64,000 nucleotides of DNA from Microbacterium yannicii (lineage in GTDB: Bacteria > Actinomycetota > Actinomycetes > Actinomycetales > Microbacteriaceae). Below are positions 49,950 to 57,477 of this stretch, piece after piece (position 1 is the first letter of the stretch; every line of letters begins with the position of its first letter). Under the pieces are notes generated by a model, which searched no databases, was not told the origin of the DNA, and saw only the letters and a program-made list of their open reading frames with translations. A program made the position numbers and the translations under genes. The stretch is taken from the NCBI RefSeq assembly GCF_024055635.1, contig NZ_JAMXMB010000036.1, positions 1 through 64,000 on the forward strand, read 5' to 3'.

Positions 49950-50495
49950 ATGACCACTTTCCCAGCCGACGACCCCGACAAGGCGCCCTTCGCCGGAGTC
50001 CTGCCCGCGGCACCCAGGCCCTTCGTCCTCGGCAACGGGGAGGGCGAGAAGTCCCTGGTCTTCGACCAGCTGTTCAACATCCTGCTCTCGGCGGACGAGA
50101 CCGACGACCAGTACGGCGCCTTCACGATGGTGGGCCCGAAGGGCGACCGCATCCCCGCGCACAAGCACTTCAAGACGCACGAGATCTTCTATGTCGTCGA
50201 CGGCGAGATCAGCGTCTGGATGGACGACCAGGCCGATTACCACAGCAAGACCACGCTCACCACCGGCGACTTCGCGTACATCCCCGCCAACGTCGTGCAC
50301 GCGTTCCAGATCCACAACACGACGAAGGTGTTCGGCGTCGGGACGGCGGGCTTCGAGCGCTTCTTCCACGCGATGGGCCAGAAGACCGACGCGACCGAGC
50401 CGCAGGGTATCTACGTGCCGGACTATCCGACCATGCGCGCGGCGGGCGAGAAGTACTGGACGCAGTTCATGCCCGAGTTCCAGTTCCGCGACTGA
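49950..50495 (+). CDS. Monocupin quercetin 2,3-dioxygenase-like protein
   Basis: 181-aa single-cupin protein. GAGGAGG lies before the ATG. Metal ligands H71 and H73 (PAHKHFKTHE), E78 and H117 (IPANVVHAF) correspond to the H-x-H-x4-E and His set of Streptomyces quercetinase QueD (186 aa, also monocupin). The conserved YVVDGEISVWMDDQ and GDFAYIP strands are present, as is a hydrophobic C-terminus (YWTQFMPEFQFRD). Quercetinases open the C-ring of flavonols with loss of CO to give a depside. The two alpha/beta hydrolases following could hydrolyse that ester, and the rhamnosidase at 57478 could supply the flavonol from its glycoside. Another flavonoid or aromatic substrate is possible. Confidence 0.8.
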   Translation: MTTFPADDPDKAPFAGVLPAAPRPFVLGNGEGEKSLVFDQLFNILLSADETDDQYGAFTMVGPKGDRIPAHKHFKTHEIFYVVDGEISVWMDDQADYHSKTTLTTGDFAYIPANVVHAFQIHNTTKVFGVGTAGFERFFHAMGQKTDATEPQGIYVPDYPTMRAAGEKYWTQFMPEFQFRD

Positions 50496-50498
50496 CGC

Positions 50499-51296
50499 AT
50501 GCGCTCCATCCTCGAGGTCGACTTCGCGCAGCCGGTCGGCTTCCGTCCGCTGTCGCTCGATCTGCGAACACCGGATGCCGAGGGCGTGCCCGTCGTGGTG
50601 TTCCTGCACGGCGGGGGATGGCTGCGCGGCAGCCGCAAGGTCTTCACTCCCGGCCTCAGCGACGCCCAGTCCTTCGATCGCATCGTGGGCGCGGGCCTCG
50701 CGGTCGCGTCGTGCGAGTACCGGCTGAGCGGCGAGGCGCGCTTTCCGGCGCAGCTCGACGATGTGGATGCCGCGCTGGCCTGGCTTCAGGCGAACGGCGC
50801 CGAGCACGGAGTAGACGCCTCGCGCATCGTGCTGTGGGGCGTCTCGGCCGGTGCGACCCTGGCCGCCCTCACGGCGCTGCGCCGCGACGACATCCGGGGA
50901 GTCGTGGACTGGTTCGGCCCCGCCGATCTGTTCGGGATGGCGGAGCACGACAGTGCCGGATCAGACGGTGGCGAGCCGCCCGAGCAGACGCGTGAGGCGC
51001 GCTGGCTGGGCGCCACGGCGGCAGCACTGCCGGATGCCGCTCGCCGGGCCTCGCCCGCGCTGCAAGTACACGCGGCCTCACCTCCGTTCCATATCGCGCA
51101 CGGCACCGCTGACGTACACGTACCCGTCACACAGGGCGAAGAGCTCGCGGCGGCACTTCGCGGTGCGGGCGCGGATGTCGAGTTCCACCCGGTGCCCGAA
51201 GGCCGGCACTTCTGGCAGGGACTGAGCGAGCCCGCCGACGTGTTCGACCCGGCCATCCGGTTCGTTCGGCGCGTGACAGCCCTGACCGCTGAGTGA
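50499..51296 (+). CDS. Alpha/beta hydrolase (carboxylesterase-like), first of two
   Basis: 265-aa esterase/lipase-fold enzyme. Oxyanion motif VFLHGGGWLRGS (about 33-44), nucleophile elbow GVSAGA (Ser near residue 115), Asp near 203 in HGTADVHVP and His near 234 in PEGRHFW complete the triad. The gene starts 3 bp after the cupin stop, so it is co-transcribed. In quercetinase systems the depside ester is hydrolysed to protocatechuate and a phloroglucinol carboxylate; an esterase next to a quercetinase-like gene fits, but is not proven by sequence. Confidence 0.8.
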   Translation: MRSILEVDFAQPVGFRPLSLDLRTPDAEGVPVVVFLHGGGWLRGSRKVFTPGLSDAQSFDRIVGAGLAVASCEYRLSGEARFPAQLDDVDAALAWLQANGAEHGVDASRIVLWGVSAGATLAALTALRRDDIRGVVDWFGPADLFGMAEHDSAGSDGGEPPEQTREARWLGATAAALPDAARRASPALQVHAASPPFHIAHGTADVHVPVTQGEELAAALRGAGADVEFHPVPEGRHFWQGLSEPADVFDPAIRFVRRVTALTAE

Positions 51297-51353
51297 CCGG
51301 AAGACTCCGATGCAGAGCATCCACTCCCGCATGACAACAGAAGGAACGATCGC

Positions 51354-52241
51354 ATGACAACAACCCACGACGTCGCGCTCAGAGGCGGCGACCACGACTT
51401 CCGGGTGCGGGTCTATCCCGCATCGGAGCCCAACGGCGCACTGCTGGTGTGGCTGCACGGCGGGGCCTTCATGTTCGGAACGCTCGAGATGCCCGAGGCC
51501 GACCAGGTCGGCCGGCGGCTCAGCGCCGCCGGAATCACCGTCGTCTCGGTCGACTACACGCTGGCGCCCCTCGACGCCCTCGAAGTGCTCGGCCCACCCG
51601 ATCCGGACGCCGACATCCCCTCTCCCGAGGAGATCCGGGCGGACATGGAGGCAGCCGGGCCGAGAGCGAGATTCCCGGTTGCCGGCCTGCAGATCGTCGC
51701 CGCATTCGACTGGGCGGTCGAGAATGCCGGCACCTATGGCGCGGACCCCCGACGCGTCTCGCTGGGCGGAGCGAGCGCCGGGGCCAACCTCTCCGCCGGC
51801 GCGGCGATGCGGCTGCGCGACCGGGCGACGACGACACCACGGGTTCTCGTCCTGGTGTACCCGTCGCTGCACGACGGCATCCTCGAGCCCAACGAGGAGA
51901 CCGCCGTGCTGCTGCGCAGCGTCCCTCCCGCCCGGCTGTTCACACCCGAGAGCCGGGACGCGATCAACCGCAACTACCTGCCCGACGGCGACGATCCTGA
52001 GGGATATGCCTTTGCAGGCGGCCACGATCTCGCCGGGCTTCCCGAGGTGCTGATCGTGAACGCCGAGCTCGACAGCCTCCGGCCATCGGGCGAGGCCTTC
52101 GCGGCGGAACTCGCGGTGGCGAGCGTCGATGTCCGCGTGGTGCGCGAGCACGGCGCCATGCACGGCTACCTCAACGAGATCGGCCACCCGGCCGCGGAGC
52201 ACACGCTCTCGCTCCTCGAGGGAGCCGTTGGGGCGCGGTGA
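51354..52241 (+). CDS. Alpha/beta hydrolase (HSL-type), second of two
   Basis: 295-aa hydrolase of the hormone-sensitive-lipase-like group. Oxyanion VWLHGGAFMFG (about 31-41), nucleophile GGASAGANLSAG (Ser near 140), acid NAELDSLRPSGEAF (Asp near 241) and His near 265 in HGAMHGYLN. GAAGGAA precedes the ATG. It does not closely resemble the hydrolase before it, so the two likely take different esters. Confidence 0.8.
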   Translation: MTTTHDVALRGGDHDFRVRVYPASEPNGALLVWLHGGAFMFGTLEMPEADQVGRRLSAAGITVVSVDYTLAPLDALEVLGPPDPDADIPSPEEIRADMEAAGPRARFPVAGLQIVAAFDWAVENAGTYGADPRRVSLGGASAGANLSAGAAMRLRDRATTTPRVLVLVYPSLHDGILEPNEETAVLLRSVPPARLFTPESRDAINRNYLPDGDDPEGYAFAGGHDLAGLPEVLIVNAELDSLRPSGEAFAAELAVASVDVRVVREHGAMHGYLNEIGHPAAEHTLSLLEGAVGAR

Positions 52242-52266
52242 GGCCGGCGATCGGCGCTGCCGAGCG

Positions 52267-53082
52267 TCAGGTCGCGCGCAGCCGTCGCGAGATGTCGTCG
52301 GCGGTCGCGCCCAGGCGCTCGAGCAGCGGCCCGCGGAGCGAGGCCACGTCGTGCCGCGACGAAGCGACCGCGATGTTGATCGCCGCCGCAGGCCGGGAGG
52401 CGTCGCGCCCGAACACCGGCACCGACACCGAGCGCAGCCCGGCGGCGACCTCCTGATCCTGCAGCGAGTATCCCTGCTCGCGGATCACGGCGAGGCGCTC
52501 GCGCAGGTCCGCGAGCGACGTCGCGGCGTTGGGGCCGGCATCCGCCCCGAAATCGTGCTTCGCGAGGGTGGCCTTCAGCTCCGCGTCGTTCAGGTACGCC
52601 AGCAGCAGCTTGCCCATCGAGGTGTACGCGGCGGGCAGCGTCGATCCGACCTGGATGTTGGCCGTGACGAGATCGGAGTTGCGCAGCCGCGCAAGGTAGA
52701 GAACCTGGTCGCCGACCAGCACGCCGAGGTTCACCGTCTCGCCCGAGGACTCGGCGAGGTGGCGCAGCGGCTGCTCGCTGAGCTGCACGAGGCTCGAGCC
52801 CCGCAGCGCGGCGGAGCCGAGCAGCAGCACGGCGACGCCGGGACGGATGCCGCCATCCGGCAGTCGCTCGAGATAGCCGCCCTCTTCGAGGGTTGCGACC
52901 ACGCGGAACGCGGTCGGCATGGGGATGCCGGTGCGGTCGCAGATCTCACGCAGCTTGAGCGAGGTCACCGACTCGTCGAACAGGCGCAGCACATCCAGCC
53001 CCTTTGCAAGGGCTTCGATGCGGTAGCGGCTGCCGCTCTTGGCCTCGCTCGGGGCCGCATCGCTGGTGTCATCCGCTTTCAT
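52267..53082 (-). CDS. IclR-family transcriptional regulator
   Basis: 271-aa regulator from the ATG at 53082 (a GTG at 53100 would add six residues). Winged HTH about 22-75 (ALAKGLDVLRLFDESVTSLKLREICDRTGIPMPTAFRVVATLEEGGYL), effector domain about 90-265 with AAYTSMGKLLLAY and LQDQEVAAGLRSVSVPV. It is convergent with the hydrolase gene (52241) and lies directly downstream of the CMD gene on the same strand (18-bp gap); together they diverge from the SDR operon at 53771, which is its probable target. Confidence 0.85.
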   Translation of the reverse strand: MKADDTSDAAPSEAKSGSRYRIEALAKGLDVLRLFDESVTSLKLREICDRTGIPMPTAFRVVATLEEGGYLERLPDGGIRPGVAVLLLGSAALRGSSLVQLSEQPLRHLAESSGETVNLGVLVGDQVLYLARLRNSDLVTANIQVGSTLPAAYTSMGKLLLAYLNDAELKATLAKHDFGADAGPNAATSLADLRERLAVIREQGYSLQDQEVAAGLRSVSVPVFGRDASRPAAAINIAVASSRHDVASLRGPLLERLGATADDISRRLRAT

Positions 53083-53100
53083 GGAGTGAAACCGTATCAC

Positions 53101-53655
53101 TCAGCCGACCCGGAACACCCGCAGCTGCAGGGCCAGGGTGGCGTAGTACCCGACGAGCGCCGTGAGTTCGAAGACGCCGTCGACGCCGAGAACGGCGGAT
53201 GCCGCATCCCAGTCCTCATCGGAGAGGTCGCCGTTCAGCAGCGCGAGCGTCGCACGGCCGACCGCGCGCTCCGCTCCTTCGAACACGGACACATCGAGCG
53301 CGCGGATCGCGGCGAGTTCGTCGTCACGGAAGCGGAGCGCCCGCGCGATCGCCTCGTGCGACTCCCGCTCGAACGCACTGTCCCACCGGGCGGCGACGAG
53401 AAGAATCGCGAGTTCCCGGGCGCGATCTGCGAAGCCGGTGCGATACCGGATCGCCGCGCCGAGCTCCTGCTGGGCCGTGCCGACGGCGGGGGACCGAAGC
53501 ATCGCATCGAACGGTCCGCGCAGCGAGCCGTCCTTCGAAGTCAGGGCGAAGTGCTGGGGACCGTGGGCGCGAGGGCCGCCGGTGATGGCGTCATAGAGCG
53601 CCGACTGCTGGGTCGTCAGTTCGTCAGGCGTGAGGGGCTGGATGCGGGCAGTCAT
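53101..53655 (-). CDS. Carboxymuconolactone decarboxylase (CMD) family protein
   Basis: 184-aa AhpD/CMD-like all-helical protein: the start at 53655 (MTARIQPLTPDEL) is preferred over an upstream in-frame start (53724). ELGAAIRYRTGFADRARELAILLVAARWDSAFERESHEAIARAL carries the CMD core; the E-x8-H pattern is present, but the AhpD-type CxxC redox pair is absent. It may act as a gamma-carboxymuconolactone decarboxylase relative or a hydrolase of a ring-cleavage lactone. Precedes the IclR gene on the same strand, divergent from the SDR/FAH genes. Confidence 0.75.
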   Translation of the reverse strand: MTARIQPLTPDELTTQQSALYDAITGGPRAHGPQHFALTSKDGSLRGPFDAMLRSPAVGTAQQELGAAIRYRTGFADRARELAILLVAARWDSAFERESHEAIARALRFRDDELAAIRALDVSVFEGAERAVGRATLALLNGDLSDEDWDAASAVLGVDGVFELTALVGYYATLALQLRVFRVG

Positions 53656-53770
53656 CGTCCTGGTTTCGTGAGGTGGTCCCGGACGAGCCGGATTGACTCC
53701 TCTCAGCGTATCGGTTACATTCACTTAGCGAAAGCAACTTTTGCTGTATGAACTTGGACCGAGGACCTTC

Positions 53771-54583
53771 ATGACGACGACGCCCGACACCGCCCTCGCA
53801 GTCGAGACGCCCGCGGATGTCGTCAACGCCGACTGGCTCGGCCTGCACGGCGCTCGCGTGCTGGTCGCGGGGGCCGGCGGAATCGGGGGCGCGTGCGCGC
53901 TCGCCTACGCCCGGGCCGGGGCATCCGTCGCCGTCGTCGATCGCGACCAGCGGGCACTCGACGCCATCGGAGCGGAACTCGCCGCGGCCGACGCCCGTCA
54001 CGAGTTGATCCGAGCCGATCTCACCGAGCACGGCTCGGGCGAGCGGGTCGTCGCCGAGGTCGTCGAGCAGCTCGGCGGTCTCGACGTCCTGCTGCACGCG
54101 GTGGGGATCAACGACCGTCGCCCGATCCTCGAGTTCACCGAGGACGAGTGGGATCACATCCTGCGCGTCAACCTGTCGTCGGTCTTCGGGCTCGCACAGG
54201 CCGCCGGCCGCCGCATGGTCGCTCAGGGCTTCGGCCGCGTGCTCGCTCTCTCCAGCGTGTCGGGACTGCTCGCACACCACTCCCACGGCCCGTACGCGGC
54301 GTCCAAGGGCGGGATCAACCAGCTGCTGCGCGTCATGGCACGCGAGTGGGCGGCATCCGGCGTCACCGTCAACGCACTGGCTCCCGGCTACATCGAGACC
54401 CCGCTGACGGCGGGCGAACTAGCCAAGCCCGGCAAGCGTGCCGACCTCGAGAGCCTCGTGCCGGCCGGACGCCTGGGCACCCCCGACGAACTGACCGGCC
54501 CCGCGCTGTTCCTGTCTTCACGCCACGCCGGCTTCATCACCGGCCATGTGATGTACATCGACGGCGGACGCACGCTGGTCTGA
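53771..54583 (+). CDS. Short-chain dehydrogenase/reductase
   Basis: 270-aa classical SDR: cofactor motif VAGAGGIGGACALAYARAG (about 32-50), acidic end VVDRDQ favouring NAD(H), NNAG replaced by HAVG at about 110, catalytic S in LALSSVSG, YAASK (Tyr and Lys near residues 172-176) and PGYIETP. The ATG at 53771 is chosen; an in-frame TTG at 53741 is weak. First gene of a run with a second SDR and two FAH proteins. Probable oxidation of an alcohol intermediate; substrate unknown. Confidence 0.83.
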   Translation: MTTTPDTALAVETPADVVNADWLGLHGARVLVAGAGGIGGACALAYARAGASVAVVDRDQRALDAIGAELAAADARHELIRADLTEHGSGERVVAEVVEQLGGLDVLLHAVGINDRRPILEFTEDEWDHILRVNLSSVFGLAQAAGRRMVAQGFGRVLALSSVSGLLAHHSHGPYAASKGGINQLLRVMAREWAASGVTVNALAPGYIETPLTAGELAKPGKRADLESLVPAGRLGTPDELTGPALFLSSRHAGFITGHVMYIDGGRTLV

Positions 54584-54611
54584 GACCCACCGAGACGACA
54601 GGAGACCGACC

Positions 54612-55391
54612 ATGGCCCAGATCTTCCCCCGCTTCGCCGGCAAGACGGTGCTCGTCACCGGTGCCGGCACCGGCTTCGGCGCCGAGGTCGCCGTCCGCGC
54701 CGCGCAGGAGGGCGCGAAGGTCGCCGTGCACTACCGCTCGTCGCGGGCCGGTGCCGAAGCCACCCTCGAACGCATCCGCGCGGCCGGCAGCGACGGCATC
54801 CTCGTGCAGGCCGACATCGGCTCGTGGGACCAGATCAAGCGCATGGCCGACGAGGTCTGGGAGGCGTTCGGCGCCCTCGACGTGCTGGTCAACAACGTGG
54901 GCGACGTCTCGAGCGAGCAGATGAACTGGGACGAGCTCACGCAGGAGGCGCTGGACGCCGTCATCGACATCGACGTCAAGGGGACGCTCCTCATGACTCA
55001 TGAGTTCGGCGAGCGGATGCTGCGGCAGGGCCACGGCAGCATCGTGCAGGTCGGCTCGACCGTGATCGTCCGCGGCTCCGCGCGCGCGCCGCAGTACGCG
55101 GCCGCCAAGTACGCGATCCTCGGCATCACCAAGTCGTACGCCAAGGCGTTCGCGCCCGCAGTGCGCGTCAACACCTTCGCGCCGGGCTTCATGGAGACCG
55201 AGCGGCTGCTGAACCGCGAGGACTGGAAGAACGGCCGCCGCGAGGTGCTGCTCTCGCAGACGCCGATGGGCGTCATCCCGCCGCCCGAGTTCGTGACCGG
55301 CGCGTGCCTGTGGCTCGCGACCGACGAGGCGGCTCACCTGACCGGCGGCTACATGCTCGCCGACGGCGGCTTCAACATGGTCGGCGCGTAG
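54612..55391 (+). CDS. Short-chain dehydrogenase/reductase (FabG-like), second
   Basis: 259-aa classical SDR. VLVTGAGTGFGAEVAVRAA (about 14-32), NNVGD at about 91, catalytic S in VQVGSTV, YAAAKYAILG (Tyr and Lys near 155-159), and APGFMETERLLN. After the cofactor strand VAVHYRSSRAGAEATL a basic YRSS suggests NADP(H). It lies 28 bp after the first SDR with GACAGGAGA before the ATG. The two SDRs are only distantly similar. Confidence 0.83.
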   Translation: MAQIFPRFAGKTVLVTGAGTGFGAEVAVRAAQEGAKVAVHYRSSRAGAEATLERIRAAGSDGILVQADIGSWDQIKRMADEVWEAFGALDVLVNNVGDVSSEQMNWDELTQEALDAVIDIDVKGTLLMTHEFGERMLRQGHGSIVQVGSTVIVRGSARAPQYAAAKYAILGITKSYAKAFAPAVRVNTFAPGFMETERLLNREDWKNGRREVLLSQTPMGVIPPPEFVTGACLWLATDEAAHLTGGYMLADGGFNMVGA

Positions 55392-55429
55392 GCGCGTCGG
55401 CATCGATTCGATACAGGAGACCAAGACTC

Positions 55430-56305
55430 ATGAAGCTCATCACCTTCGACGGCGGCCGCGTCGGCCGGCTGGAACTCGAGGAGGGCGTCGTCATCGAACT
55501 GGACGTCCCCTCGACGCGCGAGTACTTCGAGCGCGGCGGCGACGTGCGCGAGACCGGCGAGCGCCTGGCCTTCGACGACGTGAAGCTCGAGGCGCCGATC
55601 CGGCCCAAGAAGTTCTTCCACACCGCGGGCAACTTCGCCGACCACCACAACGAGCTCGCCGCCGTCGACTGGTCGCACCCCGTCCACAAGGGCATCGTCT
55701 TCTTCCAGAACGTCGACGCGATCATCGGCTCGGGCGACGACATCGTCTATCCGGAGGGGCTCACGAAGGAGCTCGACTACGAGCTGGAGCTCGCGATCGT
55801 CATCGGCAAGTCGGGCAAGTTCTTCGGCCCCGACGAGGCCGACGACTACATCGCCGGGTTCACGGTGTTCAACGACATCTCGGCGCGCGACATCCAGCGC
55901 AAGGAGATGGAGTCGGGCGTCTTCTCGTTCTCGAAGGCCATCGACACGTTCTGCCCGATCGGCCCCTGGATCGTCACGCGCGACGAGGTGCCCGACATGC
56001 ACGAGCTGCCGATGCAGCTGCGGGTGAACGGCGAGGTGCGCCAGCAGGGCAACACCAACCAGACGCGCATCAAGTTCCCGCACCTGGTGGCGTACCACTC
56101 GCCGCAGACCTACAGCGCGGGCGACCTCATCACGACCGGCACCATCTCGGGTGTGGCCGCCGTGCAGCCGAACCCGTTCGACTTCTATCTGCAGCCCGGC
56201 GACGAGATCGAGGCCGAGATCACCGGCATCGGCACGCTCCGCAACCGCGTGATCTCGTGGGAGGACCGCTACGGCGAGCCCGCCCCGCAGCGGGTCGACT
56301 GGTGA
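55430..56305 (+). CDS. FAH-family hydrolase/hydratase
   Basis: 291-aa FAH fold enzyme. FHTAGNFADHHNEL (with the two His near residue 66-72), EGLTKELDYELELAIVIGKSGKFFG (E/E/D metal site near 108-118), VFNDISARDIQRKEMESGVFSFSKAIDTFCPIGPW, and AGDLITTGTISGVAA. ACAGGAGA lies before the ATG. It is probably a hydrolase or isomerase for a ring-cleavage product. Coupled by GTGA overlap to a second FAH gene. Confidence 0.83.
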   Translation: MKLITFDGGRVGRLELEEGVVIELDVPSTREYFERGGDVRETGERLAFDDVKLEAPIRPKKFFHTAGNFADHHNELAAVDWSHPVHKGIVFFQNVDAIIGSGDDIVYPEGLTKELDYELELAIVIGKSGKFFGPDEADDYIAGFTVFNDISARDIQRKEMESGVFSFSKAIDTFCPIGPWIVTRDEVPDMHELPMQLRVNGEVRQQGNTNQTRIKFPHLVAYHSPQTYSAGDLITTGTISGVAAVQPNPFDFYLQPGDEIEAEITGIGTLRNRVISWEDRYGEPAPQRVDW

Positions 56306-57171
56306 AGATCGCCAACCTCGCGGGACGCGCCGTCCTCGTCCACCCCTCGACGGGCTCCGGGACCGGGGAAGCGATCGACATCGCCGGAGCATCCGACGGA
56401 CGATTCGGCCCCGACCCCCAGCAGCTGTTCGAGAACTGGGAGCCCTTCGTCGAGTGGGCGGCAGCCCTGGAGAGAGCGGATGCCGCAGCCGACGTGTCGT
56501 TCGAGGCCGCTGAGCTCGGCGCTCCGGTGCCGCGTCCCCGCCAGGTGTTCGCCATCGGCCTGAACTACGCGGAGCACGCCGCAGAGGCGGGCTATCCGCC
56601 GGACGCCCTGCCCGTGACGTTCACGAAGTTCCCGTCGTCGATCGTCGGGCAGGATGCCGTCGTCGAGCTGCCCGAGGGCAACGTCGACTGGGAGGTCGAG
56701 CTCGTCGTCGTGATCGGGCGCGCGGCGCACCGGCTGGAGCGGGAGCAGGCCTGGGATCACGTGGCGGGCCTGACGGTCGGCCAGGACCTGTCGGAGCGGA
56801 TCACCCAGTTGCAGGGCGCGGCGCCCCAGTTCAGCCTGGGCAAGTCGTTCCCGGGTTTCGGTCCGACCGGGCCGTGGCTGGTGACCCCCGACGAGTTCGC
56901 CGATCGCGACGACCTGGCGATCTCGTGCCGCCTGTCGGACGAGACCCTCCAGTCCTCACGGACGTCGATGATGCTCTACGACGTGCCGGAGCTGCTCGTG
57001 CGGCTCTCGGCCGTCTGCCCGCTGCTGCCCGGCGACATCATCTTCTCGGGGACGCCGGCCGGCATCGGCAACCGCCGGACGCCGCCGCGCTTCCTCACGC
57101 CCGACGATGTGCTGGTGAGCGAGATCGAGGGCATCGGCACGCTCACCACCCGGTTTCGCGCTGCCGGCTAG
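56302..57171 (+). CDS. FAH-family hydrolase/hydratase, second copy
   Basis: 289-aa FAH fold enzyme distinct from its neighbour. Family blocks: VFAIGLNYAEHAAEAGY, KFPSSIVGQDAVVELPEGNVDWEVELVVVIGRAAHRLE (E-x-E metal site about 130-134), VAGLTVGQDLSERITQ, CPLLPGDIIFSGTPAGIGNR. The GTG start overlaps the previous stop. HPSTGSGTG near residue 14 is encoded by a degenerate copy of the dispersed repeat (56343-56364). Immediately followed by the nine-copy repeat array. Confidence 0.82.
   Translation: MKIANLAGRAVLVHPSTGSGTGEAIDIAGASDGRFGPDPQQLFENWEPFVEWAAALERADAAADVSFEAAELGAPVPRPRQVFAIGLNYAEHAAEAGYPPDALPVTFTKFPSSIVGQDAVVELPEGNVDWEVELVVVIGRAAHRLEREQAWDHVAGLTVGQDLSERITQLQGAAPQFSLGKSFPGFGPTGPWLVTPDEFADRDDLAISCRLSDETLQSSRTSMMLYDVPELLVRLSAVCPLLPGDIIFSGTPAGIGNRRTPPRFLTPDDVLVSEIEGIGTLTTRFRAAG
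56343..56364 (+). repeat. Degenerate dispersed repeat inside an FAH gene
   Basis: CCCTCGACGGGCTCCGGG keeps the CCC...GGG arms around a changed core (TCGACGGGCTC), translated as PSTGSGTG. Probably an old, decayed copy. Confidence 0.55.
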
Positions 57172-57174
57172 CCC

Positions 57175-57461
57175 CGGTCGCTGAGCCTGTCGAAGCGCCC
57201 CACCACCCGGTCGCTGAGCCTGTCGAAGCGCCCCCCACCCGGTCGCTGAGCCTGTCGAAGCGCCCCCCGCCCGGTCGCTGAGCCTGTCGAGGCGCCCCAC
57301 CACCCGGTCGCTGAGCCTGTCGAAGCGCGCCCACCCGGTCGCTGAGCCTGTCGAGGCGCCCCACCACCCGGTCGCTGAGCCTGTCGAAGCGCGCCCACCC
57401 GGTCGCTGAGCCTGTCGAAGCGCCCCCCACCCGGTCGCTGAGCCTGTCGAAGCGCCCCCAT
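57175..57461 (-). repeat. Nine-copy array of the dispersed repeat between FAH and rhamnosidase genes
   Basis: GGTCGCTGAGCCTGTCGA occurs nine times, spaced about 31-33 bp, with short variable GC-rich fillers (CCCCACCACCC, GCCCACCC and similar). The core is the reverse complement of the element at 959. The array fills most of the 306-bp gap, leaving only the ribosome-site region TGCGAGGA before the rhamnosidase ATG. The copies could form a series of hairpins and may attenuate transcription into the rhamnosidase gene. Confidence 0.92.
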
Positions 57462-57477
57462 CCCCCTGCGAGGAACC

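Noticed and set aside
57175..57461. Regularly spaced repeats that could suggest a CRISPR array
   Set aside because: The variable parts are only about 8-15 nt and nearly identical GC-rich fillers, not unique spacers; the repeat occurs elsewhere in genes and no cas gene is present.
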